A stretch of DNA of 64,000 bases from Symbiodinium microadriaticum. Lineage: Eukaryota; Sar; Dinophyceae; Suessiales; Symbiodiniaceae. The position numbers were made by a program, and so were the translations under genes. The stretch spans positions 414,457-478,456 of the forward strand of contig LSRX01000343.1 of the NCBI GenBank assembly GCA_001939145.1, given 5' to 3'. The notes under the pieces are model-generated. The model saw only the letters and a program-made list of their open reading frames with translations. It did no database searches and was not told the DNA's origin. Shown here one piece after another: positions 42,274-51,825 of this stretch (the first letter of the stretch is position 1; each line of letters begins with the position of its first letter).

Positions 42274-42549
42274 GACACGCAAAGTTTGGCCCTCATTCTG
42301 TGCGCATTTCTGGGTTTGTTGTACCCCGTCCTGGACGAGGGAATCGGCTGGCAAGGAGAGACTGATCTAAAGGTTTACGGTTGAGGGTTTGATACGTCTA
42401 ACGTCGCAATTACCCGGGCTGCTGTCGTGAATCGACTCACAGAGACAGGCAAGGGGAGCAGACACCGCTCACAGGAACCCGTTGAGACCGCAACAGCACA
42501 ATCATTCCGAAGCCTCACATGCCTCACCTGCAAAGCCTCTGATTCATGA
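42274..42549 (+). CDS. two exon-like blocks of an unidentified gene, with stop
   Basis: After CTTCAG the plus strand reads DTQSLALILCAFLGLLYPVL (from 42274). A second block from 42386 (after GGTTGAG) reads FDTSNVAITRAAVVNRLTET through ETATAQSFRSLTCLTC to TGA at 42547. The first block is hydrophobic and could be a membrane segment. The donor of block one is unresolved. Confidence 0.48.
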
Positions 42550-42564
42550 ATCTAAACCCTAAGC

Positions 42565-42720
42565 AGGCCCTAAGCTGTATACCCTAAACCCCTAAACCCC
42601 AAAACCCCAACCCCTAAACCCTAAATACCCTAAACCCCTAAACCCTATATACCCTAAACCCCTAAGCCCCTAAGCCCCTAAGCCCCTAAACCCTAAACCC
42701 CTAAACCCTATCTCCTAGAA
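42565..42720. repeat. telomere-like CCCTAAA/CCCCTAAG array
   Basis: CCCTAAA, CCCCTAAA, CCTATAT and CCCCTAAG units in one orientation; TTTATAGGG resumes at 42820-42870 in the other. Confidence 0.92.
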
Positions 42721-42728
42721 ATCCAGAC

Positions 42729-42782
42729 CCTCCCTTTTCTGCCTCAGGCTCGGAGATAAGCTCCCGATCAAAGAAAGGGTCT
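42729..42782 (-). CDS. 54-bp exon
   Basis: The minus strand reads DPFFDRELISEPEAEKG between GTTTCAG and GTCTGG with consistent ends. It lies between telomere-like arrays. Confidence 0.5.
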
Positions 42783-42877
42783 CTGAAACAGGAAGGGTAC
42801 TACAGGGGATCTCATAGGGGTTTAGGGTTTATAGGGTTTATAGGGTTTACAGGGTTTATAGGGTTTAGGGTTCGGGG

Positions 42878-43093
42878 TCACTGTCGAGAAACAAGTCTGT
42901 GCCGAGCGGCTTGAGAAGGAAGATTCGAGGCGCTAATGATCTCCAGGCAGCAGGGGCATGAATGTGGGCTTCTTGCTGCGACCCTAAACCACTTGCAAAT
43001 GTAGAGAAGTTCCGGAAAAAAATAGGGGGCCCAATGTGCAGGAAGTACTCGGACCTTGCGCAGAAAGGACCCGATAAGTGATCCTCCACCCAA
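42878..43093 (-). CDS. hypothetical exon, 71 codons
   Basis: MGGGSLIGSFLRKVRVLPAH continues WAPYFFPELLYICKWF. The second half is less convincing and an overlapping minus frame is open. It could be the 5' exon of the gene containing 42729-42782. Confidence 0.38.
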   Translation of the reverse strand: MGGGSLIGSFLRKVRVLPAHWAPYFFPELLYICKWFRVAARSPHSCPCCLEIISASNLPSQAARHRLVSRQ

Positions 43094-43264
43094 ACCTTGG
43101 GTAGGGGTGTGTGGTATTCAACACGTGAAAGCGATTACACTCGGCTTGCCTCTTCCAAGCTGAGGTTGACTACTACAACCCCCATATATTGTAGCATACT
43201 GTAGTATCTTAGAGTGTAGTTTTTTTTTGGATTTTTTATAGTATGTTATTAGAATATATTTATG

Positions 43265-43645
43265 CTAACTCCCAAACCCTGGCAAAGGACCAGACGAGAT
43301 CCTGATGCATTCGGGGAGCCGTGACACGACTGCAGTAGCTGAGGGCGTCATGCGGTGATCTAGATCACCGGAAGAGGGCTTACAAGGAGGGTAGAATCCC
43401 TCAACCTTGCATAGCATCTCGCCGGCGGAAAGCAGTGCACAAACATCATGTTACTTCTCCTTGGGGCGTCCACCTGATATCAGAGTCGACAGTACTTCAC
43501 TGAACCCTGTAAGCTCTGAACGAACCTTCTTACCCCTACATGCGTAGTTCTCTGCTTCTGTAAAAGTGGACTGAGGGAAGAACTCTCCAAGACCTTCGTC
43601 TTCGCCCTGAAGCGCTAAATCCACGAGCCCCAAACTCGAAGCCAC
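43265..43645 (-). CDS. unidentified gene, two coding-like blocks
   Basis: 43451-43645 is a complete minus frame, MASSLGLVDLALQGEDEGLG through FSEVLSTLISGGRPKEK. A second minus block, 43265-43440 in another frame, includes MLCKVEGFYPPCKPSSGDLD and PSATAVVSRLPECIRIS, then TAG. They may be two exons with the first stop lying past a donor, or two adjacent short frames. No domain was recognised. Confidence 0.5.
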
Positions 43646-43810
43646 AGAAAAGACACAAATCCTTTAAGTTTAAGCCCAAAGACAAGATGTGCTCAACTTT
43701 TGAGGGCTTCGGTTGCTGATAATCATAATCATAATCCAATTCATAGTCGTCATAATGGCAATGTTTGATCATACTGAAACGAATGACGAAGCAATGAAAA
43801 CAATAGCAGT

Positions 43811-43901
43811 AGGGGGCCTTAATAATCAGAACAGAATTTTCGCATGTTATAAAAGACTTGTGCTAAGGAGCCCTAAAGACTCGCAATTATTGTGGCCCCC
43901 C
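43811..43901. mobile_element. GGGGCCTTAATAATT-family element
   Basis: AGGGGGCCTTAATAATCAGA at the left and GCAATTATTGTGGCCCCC at the right form the inverted repeats; AAGGAGCCCTAAAG lies inside. The 81-codon plus frame over it is an artefact. Confidence 0.6.
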
Positions 43902-44053
43902 ATACAAGATCGGAGCTTCCCGAGCCAGAATGGCCTGCGTGCTTCTAGGCATTACTAGGCATTCTGCCTTCTTCTCTGGCTAGTGCAGAGGCCTTAGTGG
44001 GTGAGAATTGTTGAAAGCTTGCAGCACCGAAAGTGAGTGGCAAAATCCCAAAG

Positions 44054-44127
44054 ACTCCAGAAAACCTGGCCTTGACGCCCAGCAACCCCGCCGGAGGCGG
44101 GTGAAAGAGCTGCGCCGGGTCTTCTAA
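44054..44127 (+). CDS. terminal exon, basic
   Basis: After CCCAAAG the plus strand reads SRKPGLDAQQPRRRRVKELR, then RVF and TAA. An Arg-rich C-terminus. Another frame (KTPENLALTPSNPAGGG) is also open. Confidence 0.38.
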
Positions 44128-44379
44128 GTCGGCCCTCTTCCCTGCGCGGACACTTTTTGGGCCCTTCTGACGTCCTTAGGAGATCCTTAACATGAATGGA
44201 GCTAGCAGAAGTAAGGAAAGCATGTTGGGTTTAGGGTTTAGGGTTCTTCGGTTATGCTATATTACTGCGGCCACATGCTTCAAGACTCAAGACGGACACC
44301 GTTCTTGGACACTTTCCATTTTGCACACCGGGTGGGCACGAGGCTTTCGGCTCTGCGTCTCCTCTTCTTTGGGTAGGAA

Positions 44380-44565
44380 CTATACTGGACAAGCTACTCC
44401 AGTAGCATCTTCTGTCACCCAGAGGCCTCTCGCAGCTTCCTGAAGTTGCCTGGGGTTGCCGCCCAAACCAGCATCCTGTGTGGGATGAGAGCTTAGCCAG
44501 TACAACCAGTGGAAGTGCGCGCCGTCTTCTGCAAGATATTTGCTCGGCGACTGACGTGCTTCCAC
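44380..44565 (-). CDS. hypothetical protein or exon, 61 codons
   Basis: SPSKYLAEDGAHFHWLYWLS continues HPTQDAGLGGNPRQLQEAAR and ends GVACPV before TAG. The same frame stays coding-like after the stop (PKEEETQSRKPRAHPV), so a nonsense change or an intron at GTATAG is possible. Confidence 0.45.
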   Translation of the reverse strand: MEARQSPSKYLAEDGAHFHWLYWLSSHPTQDAGLGGNPRQLQEAARGLWVTEDATGVACPV

Positions 44566-44635
44566 ACGAGTGGCCCAAAGAGCACGGCTTCCCTAAACCC
44601 TAAACCCCGAACCCTAAACCCTAAAACCTAAACCA

Positions 44636-44750
44636 GTTGCCTGGACCCTCCTCCCCGCCGTGCTGTGGTGCAGTTCGTGGCTTGGGTCTACTTGTGGTCT
44701 GCTTATTGCTACCATCCTTCGAAAGATTTCTGCTATCACTCTAAGCATCC
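44636..44750 (-). CDS. possible exon
   Basis: MLRVIAEIFRRMVAISRPQV continues DPSHELHHSTAGRRVQA. The plus strand is open but hydrophobic and less convincing. Confidence 0.4.
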
Positions 44751-44983
44751 ATGTGCCAAAATAGTATATACTTTGGCCTTAAAGCAGTCCTTATAATAGG
44801 TACTTTGAGGGCAACGTATCCACAATTTGGGTACATGGAAAACCCTGTTTCTACTACAAACAGTAATAGTAAGCTTGTTACTAAACCCCTAAACCCTAAA
44901 CCCTAAGAAGGGTCTCCATCCTAAAAAGGTACCTCCACGGCCGAGACGTTAGGGCCTGGGGGATCTACCCCCCAAGACGACCC

Positions 44984-45300
44984 CTACTGTACTAAAAGCC
45001 TTATAGCATCATGTTTGGCGGAAACGTGTGCTGATCTTATTCTGTCAAGATAAGCAGAAGCGAGCGAACAGAAGTTGAGGATGTGGAGTTGTCGCTTGGA
45101 GATAAGGCTTCCGAACTTGGAGTTGGAGCTTCTTTGTTCGAGGTCTGGGACTTGCACAATTTCGTGGGGCATAGTGTCTTCGGATTTGGGCTGAGATGTA
45201 GCGTCTAGGGCCTAGGATTGATACTGAGGACAAAGAGGGATTCCTAGGCACTTGCCTCTGTTGATAAGGAGACTCGTGGACTCCCTTTCTCGGCACCCTC
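44984..45300 (-). CDS. 3' end of an unidentified gene, two exons
   Basis: Exon 45252-45300 (EGAEKGSPRVSLSTEA), after AGATCAG, joins in phase through a GT donor to terminal exon 44984-45177 (TMPHEIVQVPDLEQRSSNSK, FGSLISKRQLHILNF, ending RLLVQ, TAG). A further block upstream, 45310-45390 (VSCKGFMKVRVPQHAKGFLS), may be another exon. No family was recognised. Confidence 0.55.
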
Positions 45301-45429
45301 CTGATCTGGGACCCCGAATACCACAGAAGCCAGAACTTAAAAACCCCTTAGCATGCTGAGGGACACGAACCTTCATAAAGCCCTTGCACGACACCGACCT
45401 AAGACCGACTACCCCAATCCCTAAACCCC

Positions 45430-45645
45430 CTAAGCCGAAACGCAAAGTCCCAAAACCCCACATAATCCCCCCCCAAAAAAATTAGAACTGATAAGAAAGC
45501 TGAAGACCACGTTGCAAAGCCAAGGTTTCCTACCGAGCCCAGCAGTGCCTAAAGGAATGGCGATCCGGTTCGGCAACACGATAGCGCTTGCTATCGCACC
45601 CTGAATCCTTGGACCGGGTGAATCTATGTAGGGGCCCTGAATCAT
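45430..45645 (-). CDS. possible exon upstream in the same gene
   Basis: The minus strand includes RIQGAIASAIVLPNRIAIPL and GTAGLGRKPWLCNVV. Gene-like composition in the first 45 codons. It is on the same strand as, and 0.1 kb from, the two-exon gene at 44984-45300. Confidence 0.4.
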   Translation of the reverse strand: MIQGPYIDSPGPRIQGAIASAIVLPNRIAIPLGTAGLGRKPWLCNVVFSFLISSNFFGGGLCGVLGLCVSA

Positions 45646-45956
45646 GAATGGAATGGATTTAGGGTTTAGGGCCGTTTAGGGAGTTTAGGGTTTAGGGTTT
45701 AGGGTGCGTATTCACGGTAAGGAACCCTAAGCAATAGCAATAGCATCACTGCATCACTAGCTAAGTCAGCTTCTACGATACCCGGGCGCTGAAGAAGCAG
45801 GTAGCGGAGTACTCAAGGTCTTACGGCAAGTTCAGTAGAATCCCACAAACCGAAACAATCTGAACAAGGCTGTACAAAAAAACTGCAATAAATCGAATAA
45901 GGATCCCTCAGAAAAGTATTGGTAACTATCAGTATTACTAGTATTCTTGAGGCTTT
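45629..45956. mobile_element. GGGGCCTTAATAATT-type element split by telomere-like DNA
   Basis: The left end TAGGGGCCCTGAATCATGAA (45629) and a right part from about 45900 (AAGGATCCCTC, AGTATTGGTAACTATCAG, TTCTTGAGGC) match family members. The parts lie about 250 bp apart with a TTTAGGG run (45656-45702) between, so this may be one element interrupted after insertion. Confidence 0.4.
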
Positions 45957-46042
45957 AATATTACAGTACTGAGACAAAAGACAGGAGTGCTTCCTGTATA
46001 CAGAGAAAACGACCCAGTAAGCCTTTCCCTAAACCCTATAGT

Positions 46043-46150
46043 GAACCCCGGAAAGTTGGAAACCTGATTAAGGGCAAATAGTCCTGGGATTCCCTCTGCA
46101 TTGCTCTTAAGGATTGAGGCTGTTGGGTTTCCAACTTTTTGGCTTCTACT
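46043..46150. mobile_element. complete GTTTCCAACTTT-family inverted-repeat element
   Basis: AAAGTTGGAAACC near the left end and GGTTTCCAACTTT near the right end are perfect inverted repeats. The interior is TGCTCTTAAGGATTGAGGCT. About 108 bp, non-coding. Confidence 0.7.
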
Positions 46151-46310
46151 GCAAATCCTTGTGGTGATGGCCCCCAGGTCCACAAAGGATCAAGAGGGGC
46201 AAAAGATCGAAACGTCTCCGACAGCTCGAGTTTAAGGACTTAGGGTTTAGGGGGTTAGGGGTTTAGGGTAGCAGCTCTAGTACGTGTTTGCCATGCGTTC
46301 TTGCTTGCAG

Positions 46311-46418
46311 TACAAACCAAAAATTTGGAACATCAGCATCCTTGATTCATGTTCCAACTTTCTGAGATTGTATATCTCAGAAGGCCGTGCTGCAGATTCA
46401 TGCTACTTTCTGCCCTAG
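46311..46418 (+). CDS. terminal exon, unidentified
   Basis: After TTGCTTGCAG the plus strand reads YKPKIWNISILDSCSNFLRL, then YISEGRAADSCYFLP and TAG. A strong acceptor and an in-frame stop. Confidence 0.5.
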   Translation, partial: YKPKIWNISILDSCSNFLRLYISEGRAADSCYFLP

Positions 46419-46720
46419 ACTCGCTCTGAAATCCCGAACGTACAGCAAGCTCGTCTAGATAGATATAGCAAACAAGGGCGCAAGGTCTAGTGCCAAATGG
46501 CCTTTGGGGGAATGCACTCTACACACACATCCGTGTACACATACCTTCACTACAGCAACAAAGAAGCTGCTGTGACGCTGGTACGCCCTTATCCAAAACC
46601 GGGAAGCCCGAACAGCCCAAACCGAAAACTCCCAAACCCTAACCCCAAAACCCACGTCCTAAAACCCCCAAAAAGCCCCCAGCGAGCCCAAAACCCGAAA
46701 CCCCTTACCAACCAAGGCAC

Positions 46721-46788
46721 GCATTGAAGACCAATCCTCGAATCCCCGGGAGCTCTGCGACATTGGCAATACCCGTGAGGTCGAAATC
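46721..46788 (-). CDS. 68-bp exon
   Basis: Between TTCCCGAG and GTGCCT the minus strand reads DFDLTGIANVAELPGIRGLV, FN. AG followed by G and GT ends fit. The plus strand is also open (ELCDIGNTREVEILGKAI) but lacks an acceptor. Confidence 0.48.
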
Positions 46789-46916
46789 CTCGGGAAGGCA
46801 ATCTGAGTCTGGGATTAAAAAGTGCCTACCTGCTGAAGGCTAAGGAAATCAGAATATGAGCCCTGGACAAATACCTTCTTTAAGGTCCAGGAAGGGCTTA
46901 AGCTCTGCGTTTGTTA

Positions 46917-47102
46917 TTAAGAAGTTTGGGGTGGTGCAGCCGGGATTTGAGGCAAACGTTGGCGGGATCTAGTGCGTGGTCTGCTTGATGTCCTTTCGGG
47001 GTTTACGGCTGCCGCTGAGAGGGAATAAACTTTCTGCAATGGAGAGACCCTTTTTGCGTGATGGTAGAACCCTGCTTTATATGAGACTGCTAGGCTAGGC
47101 AC
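46917..47102 (-). CDS. hypothetical basic frame, 61 codons
   Basis: MPSLAVSYKAGFYHHAKRVS continues PLQKVYSLSAAAVNPERTSS, then an Arg-rich tail. It may be an exon of the gene including 46721-46788. Confidence 0.38.
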   Translation of the reverse strand: MPSLAVSYKAGFYHHAKRVSPLQKVYSLSAAAVNPERTSSRPRTRSRQRLPQIPAAPPQTS

Positions 47103-47298
47103 ATTTAAGAGAACAGGCTTCTGATCCGATAGCCGATGCGTGAGTACGACTGATCTATGAGGCTTTGGGGTCTAGCAGCTTTCGGGCTAGTGATTTTTTG
47201 GGGATTAAACCCCTTCAAAGCCTAAACTTAGGTTTTAGGGTTTAGGGTTTAGGGTCAGGGTGCTACTGGAGGAGAAATGTGTTCAAAGCTGATTCCAC

Positions 47299-47395
47299 GA
47301 CCTCCGCCCCTGTAGGCTCCGAAACCCGGCCAAGGCACAATCTCTGGCACCTCTGGCATGGAAAGGCCGATGCCGCCGATGATCGGGAGCTTGTC
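47299..47395 (-). CDS. exon, unidentified
   Basis: After GCCGCTCAG the minus strand reads DKLPIIGGIGLSMPEVPEIV, PWPGFGAYRGGG. A further small block at about 47527-47560 (PVLRKLMAMMA before GTAACC) lies upstream on the same strand. Confidence 0.48.
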
Positions 47396-47535
47396 CTGAG
47401 CGGCTTTAGGAGCTTAGGCCTTGTAGTGCTTAGAGGTTTGGGATCTTCAGGCTCTTGCGACTTTTGTGTTTCGGCCTCAAAAGGGTTGAGGCTTTATGGG
47501 ACTGCTCTTATATGGCTCGTCGGGTTACGTGGCCA

Positions 47536-47763
47536 TCATCGCCATAAGCTTCCGGAGGACCGGGGCCCTAAACCCCGTGCGCTCGAAACCCTGAGCCCCA
47601 ATGGCCCCCACTCCCTGACTAAATTCCAAACACCCCTAAAACCTAAGCACCCTGAGGCATGACCTGACCCGTCCTGCTGAGCATGCCTCCTAAGTATGCC
47701 ATCGTGAAGAAGAATAGCTTGGTTCAACTTGGTTCTGAAGTAACCACGGATTGAAAAGTTCAA
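47536..47763 (-). CDS. possible 5' exon
   Basis: MNFSIRGYFRTKLNQAILLH continues DGILRRHAQQDGSGHASG; the remainder is Gly/Arg-rich and unconvincing. It lies on the same strand as the exons at 46.7-47.5 kb. Confidence 0.35.
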   Translation of the reverse strand: MNFSIRGYFRTKLNQAILLHDGILRRHAQQDGSGHASGCLGFRGVWNLVREWGPLGLRVSSARGLGPRSSGSLWR

Positions 47764-47950
47764 CCGCTCATCCTTTAATGGACATTATGAGGAGATAAGC
47801 TTCTTGACAGAAAGAGCACATCTCTCAAGCCTAGATGCTAAAATAAATGTGTCACTGCATGTGTCAATGTTGGTGCATTGCTACGCTGCTACACCAAGCT
47901 TTACAGAACTGTATTACTGTTGTTGAATAGCTAAGCGTCATGTTACTCAT

Positions 47951-48046
47951 AGGGGCTTGCATAACTATCAATTTCAATACTATTCCCTCATCTAGTTTCA
48001 CTATACTAGTATCCACTCAACACCCAATTCTTATTATTAAGGCCCC
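47951..48046. mobile_element. diverged GGGGCCTTAATAATT-type element
   Basis: AGGGGCTTGCATAACTATCA at the left and CAATTCTTATTATTAAGGCC at the right. Confidence 0.4.
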
Positions 48047-48109
48047 ATGCTACCAACCTGCTGCTGTTGCCCTACTAGAGAGGTCCTGACACTAAACCCC
48101 AAAGCCCCT

Positions 48110-48540
48110 AAACTTTCCCTAAACCCCTAACCCCCCCCCAAAAAAAAAAAAAAACAACGAATGCCCCTAGCCCACTAAAACCCTAAACCCTGAAACCCCT
48201 AAACCCTAAAATCCTAAAACCCCTAAACCCCTAAAACCCNNNNNNNNNNNNNNNNNNNNNNNNNNAAAAAAAAAAAAAACACACACACACACAAACCCTT
48301 AACGACCCGCCAGCCAAGAAGCCAGGATCGGCCCCTGGTCCACCTCAGACTTTCAAGCGGAAACGTCGGGCTGCCTAGGGTTTTGGGTGTAGGGTTTAGG
48401 GTTTAGGATTTAGGGTTTAGGTTTTGGGTTTTAGGGTTTAGAGTTTAGGGTTGTGGGTTTGGGGTTTAGGGTTTAGGGTTCGGGGGTTTAGAGTTTAGGG
48501 TTCGGGGTTTAGGAGGTTTTGGGTTTAGGGTTTTATGTAA
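48110..48540. repeat. telomere-like arrays around an assembly gap, with orientation switch
   Basis: CCCTAAA words to 48239, then 26 n bases at 48240-48265, an A run and a CA run. TTTAGGG arrays start at 48377. A short plus coding-like block lies between (48305-48378). Confidence 0.9.
48308..48378 (+). CDS. possible terminal exon with basic C-terminus
   Basis: PPAKKPGSAPGPPQTFKRKR, RAA, TAG on the plus strand. The KRKRR cluster could be a nuclear signal. The 5' boundary lies near a gap. Confidence 0.4.
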
Positions 48541-48602
48541 ACTCTCCCATCAGGCTTTTGTTCTCGTCCCCCAGCACAACCCAAAGTGTCCTAAGCACCT
48601 AC

Positions 48603-48657
48603 GTAGTACAGAAGACGGTGCCTCCCACATCAGGAGATACCATTACGATCCTAATGC
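48603..48657 (-). CDS. 55-bp exon
   Basis: Between GTCTAG and GTAGGT the minus strand reads IRIVMVSPDVGGTVFCT. Both splice sites are good. A 62-codon plus frame overlaps but lacks support. Confidence 0.42.
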
Positions 48658-48923
48658 CTAGACCTAGGCACACGGAGAAAGTTCACAAGCTTCAGGGGAC
48701 AGGGTAGGGCTGTCAGGTTTTACTTTGAGGAGTCGGGGCTGGGAATGCTTTCTCCGCTCCTGTGGGCTCACAACCCTCAACCCTACCCCTGAACCCTAAA
48801 CCCTAAACCCCAAACCGTCCATTTAGGGCGCTTTGGGCTTTCTTTGAGCCGGGCCCTCATTCAAACCTGCCCGAGCCAACCTCGAAGCTTGCGGCCCTGA
48901 TTCCATGGAAAGACTCTAACCCT

Positions 48924-49023
48924 AAGGGTCCAAGTACCTAATAATCATATACTCTTCTGAATACTAACTACAAAACTACTATCCGTAACCCAAGTACATG
49001 ATTATTAGGTCCTTTGGACCCTT
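48924..49023. mobile_element. inverted-repeat element, AAGGGTCCAA...CCTAATAATCAT family
   Basis: Terminal inverted repeats of about 25 bp at 48924-48949 and 48998-49023 differ at three central bases. The interior is about 50 bp and AT-rich. It is the only copy seen here. Confidence 0.7.
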
Positions 49024-49149
49024 CAGGTAAGTTAACAGGGTTTAGGCTTTAGGGTCTGGGTGTGTCAAGTACTCCCTGAAAGGTAACCCACAGATAAGCA
49101 AAATGCCAAGCAGGTGAAACACCCGACTCCCCCACAGAGTTGTCAAAGC

Positions 49150-49275
49150 CTAAACCCTAAACCCCTAAACCCTAAATCCCTAAACCCTAAACCCCTGAAC
49201 CCCTAAACCCTAAATCCCCTAAACCCCTAAACCCCAAAATCCCTAAACCCCAAAATCCCTAAAACCCTAAAGCCC
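49150..49275. repeat. telomere-like CCCTAAA/CCCTAAAT array
   Basis: CCCTAAA, CCCCTAAA and CCCTAAAT units ending at a stop-containing exon on the minus strand. Confidence 0.92.
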
Positions 49276-50434
49276 GATGTGCTGTAAGACGCCGCCCAGC
49301 ACCTGCAGACCCTAGGAGTCGTACATGCCCGATTGCCTAAGCACTTCAAACCCGCAAAACATTAATTTATGTAGGGGGCCTGAATAATTGGAATGGGGTT
49401 TCCAGGGGTTCCCGATTATAACTATATAGTATAATATACCCCCAAACCCTATTCAAATTATTCAGGCTCTTTATTAAACCCTGTACCAAACCCTGAAGCC
49501 CACAGACCCTCAGCGCCGGTCGCCAGAAGTCCTAGAAACCGCACACCCAGATGCCAAACCCCTTAAGCCTACACCCAAAGACCCCAAAAGCCCAAGCCCT
49601 AAACCCCAAGCCCTAAACCCTAAACTCTACACCCAAAGACCCCAAAAGCCTAAGCCCAAATGCCGCCAACGTCGCCAGGAGCCTCGCTTTGATTTTCAGG
49701 TCCTTCACGCCGATGGGGATGCTCAGAGCCACCTGGGTCTGATTTAACCTAGGGGCCCTAATTTAGGGGTTTAGGGTTTAGGGGTTTAGGGCTTCGGGTT
49801 TAGGGTTTCGGGTTTAGGGTTTAGGGCTTAGGGCCTTAATAATTAGAATAGGGTTTAGGGTTTAGGGTTTAGGGCCTTAATCATTAGAACAGGGTTTTGG
49901 GGGTCCATTATACTATGACTATAACAAGGAACCCCCCAAAAGAGTATTGGTAATTGTTTAAGCCCCTACAGCAACATTGTTAAGGGTTCCATCGGCGTGC
50001 AGGGCAGAGAGGTTTTGAGCGCCTCGGCGACCGAACCACCCAAACCTATCCCTCCACCATCCACGGGCTGTCCTTGCTTTTTGTTAGGGTTCAGGGTTTT
50101 GGGTTTTGGGTTTAGGGAACTTGGCAGCTTGTAACACGGGTTTGTAGGGAGCTCTAAGGGGGTTTTCGAGCTCTACAAGGCTTTGCAAGGTGCAGGACTT
50201 AGGGTCCCAAGTCCCCAACGCTCCCCTTTAAACCTGAAGCCAGTAGGCCTTGTAAATCCCTTAAAGTCCTTAAGAAATCCCCTGTAGAACCCTCTCGAAA
50301 CCCTGACCCTAAACCTGGAACTCCAAGCCCCCCGAAACCCAAACCCTAAACCCTATAAACCAGGGACCCTGGGCTCCGGGCGGCTTCAATCACCTGATCG
50401 GACTCCCATGAAATCGGAAGTGCGGCTCGAAGAC
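49267..50434 (-). CDS. unidentified gene, four exon-like blocks
   Basis: Minus blocks: 50394-50434 (VFEPHFRFHGSPI, between CGCCCAG and GTGATT), about 50012-50072 (PVDGGGIGLGGSVAEALKTS, after AGCAAG), 49683-49732 (VALSIPIGVKDLKIKA, after GACCCAG, GC donor) and 49267-49311 (GLQVLGGVLQHIGL, TAG, after TCCTAG). All use AG followed by G. Phase between blocks is not fully consistent, so an exon may be missing or some donors misplaced. Two GGGGCCTTAATAATT elements lie in the introns. Confidence 0.45.
49372..49471. mobile_element. GGGGCCTTAATAATT-family element
   Basis: TAGGGGGCCTGAATAATTGG at the left and CAAATTATTCAGGCTCT at the right; GGGGTTCCCG and ACTATATAGTATAATATACC lie inside. It is in an intron of the gene at 49267-50434. 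Confidence 0.72.
49830..49968. mobile_element. GGGGCCTTAATAATT-family element with a duplicated left end
   Basis: GGGCCTTAATAATTAGAATAG at 49831-49851 is followed by a TTTAGGG run and a second left end at 49871. The right end TATTGGTAATTGTTTAAGCC completes the second copy at 49968. Confidence 0.72.
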
Positions 50435-50540
50435 CTGGGCGTTTAGGGTTTAGGGTTTAGGGGTCTGTCAGGTCCCAAGGGGGCTTTAGTAACCTCGCTA
50501 GTGAGGGTGTAGGGTCCAGGGCCTAGGGAAGTCATGAATA

Positions 50541-50654
50541 TAGGGACCTTAGTAAGCCTCAGAAGTAAATATGGGGTTTTGGGCTCTGTTATAGTATCAT
50601 TCTTCTAAGGAGCCCTAAGGAATATAAATTGGCATTTTATCTAAGCTTCTATAG
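50541..50654. mobile_element. diverged GGGGCCTTAATAATT-type element
   Basis: TAGGGACCTTAGTAAGCCTC at the left, TTTTGGGCTCTGTTATAGTA and CTAAGGAGCCCTAAGG inside, ATTTTATCTAAGCTTCTA at the right. Confidence 0.45.
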
Positions 50655-50842
50655 AAGACAAGGGGCCTTACTGATTAGCGCCGGGTTCCTTCAAGGGTAT
50701 TTTATGAGGGGTCTGTACAGTTAGGGCTTCTGCAATGGTGAGTATAAGGCTTATACTTAAGGACCGAAATCGTAACTGAAATAAGGGGTTTAGCTCTTTG
50801 CGTTGGGCATATACTGAGTTTGCTCGGCTTCTTCTTATACAG

Positions 50843-51114
50843 GCGCAGACCTTAAAAAGTTTTCAAAGCCACACCGGAGGAGGCCTTCAGGAAAGGACGG
50901 AGGCTGGGAACCAGCCGCTTCGAGCGAGTCTGCAAGAAGAGGACCACCCCCAAAAGTCCGAGAAGAACCGGGGTTAAGGGCTTGGGGTTGTTTAGGGTTT
51001 AGGATTTAGGGGTTTAGGGCTTAGGGTTTAGGGGTTTAGGGTTATGCCCGCAAGACCCAATCAAAAACCTCGAAAAAAGCGCCAGCCGAGAGACGAAATG
51101 GGTGCTGCGGCTGC
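50843..51114 (+). CDS. two exons of an unidentified plus-strand gene
   Basis: Exon from 50843 (after CTTATACAG) to about 50970 reads DLKKFSKPHRRRPSGKDGGW, EPAASSESARRGPPPK; two other frames are also open. Exon 51055-51114 (IKNLEKSASRETKWVLRL), after CGCAAG, ends before GTGAGC. A TTTAGGG array (50990-51045) lies between. The basic, Ser/Pro-rich sequence has no recognised domain. Confidence 0.42.
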
Positions 51115-51159
51115 GTGAGCCTGCCGGAGCAACAGTTCGCGGATTGAACTAAGCCTTAA

Positions 51160-51320
51160 AAAACCTAAACCCTAAACCTTGCAAGCTTTATAAACCTTTT
51201 AAACCTTATAAATACAAACCTTGTAAACCCTAAACCGTATAAACTCCATAAACCCTAAACCCTAAACCGTATAAACCCTGTAAGCCCTAAACTCCTAAAC
51301 CCTAAACCCCCCCCCCCCAA
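51160..51320. repeat. telomere-like CCCTAAA/CCTTATAAA array
   Basis: CCCTAAA, CCTTATAAA and CCCTATAAA variants, ending in a poly-C run. Confidence 0.88.
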
Positions 51321-51729
51321 CCGGGAAAGCCTGAAGTTCAGGGCTTCGGGGTTAGGATTTTGGTATTTGGGGCGCCCGAAACATAGAACCCTAAACCCCT
51401 GAGCCCTAAACCCTAGGGTTTATGGTTTAGGGTTTAGGGTTTTTTGCCAAACCCGAAATCCAGAGCCCGAAGCCTCGACCCGAAGCCCTGGATCCGAAAC
51501 CCGGAGCCCTGAGACGAAGCCGAAACCCCGGAGCCTAACGAGTACTTTAGCTTTGTAACGCATCCTTCGGGTTCCCAGACATATTTGATATTAAGACCCA
51601 TGTTTAATATAGAAACCCCCCATAGCCGGAGTCGATTCTTTCTCGGGCTTCTGCATTACCCCCGAAACCCTACACGTCTACCCCACCTCGACAATTTCCA
51701 AACCCCAAGCCCTAAACCCCAAACCACTG

Positions 51730-51825
51730 CAGCCTTGCATCGGGGGGTTCACAGGCCTCTGTCTTCCTTTGTAGTAAATTCGGCTAAAGCCTCTTCCGGG
51801 GTTTTTTTGCGATGGAGCCGAAGGA
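51730..51825 (+). CDS. exon, unidentified
   Basis: After CACTGCAG the plus strand reads GVHRPLSSFVVNSAKASSGV, FLRWSRR. Part of a 90-codon frame (51585-51857), of which only this portion is convincing. Confidence 0.4.

Noticed and set aside
43713..43958. 81-codon plus frame
   Set aside because: It lies mostly within an inverted-repeat element and carries its terminal motifs in translation.
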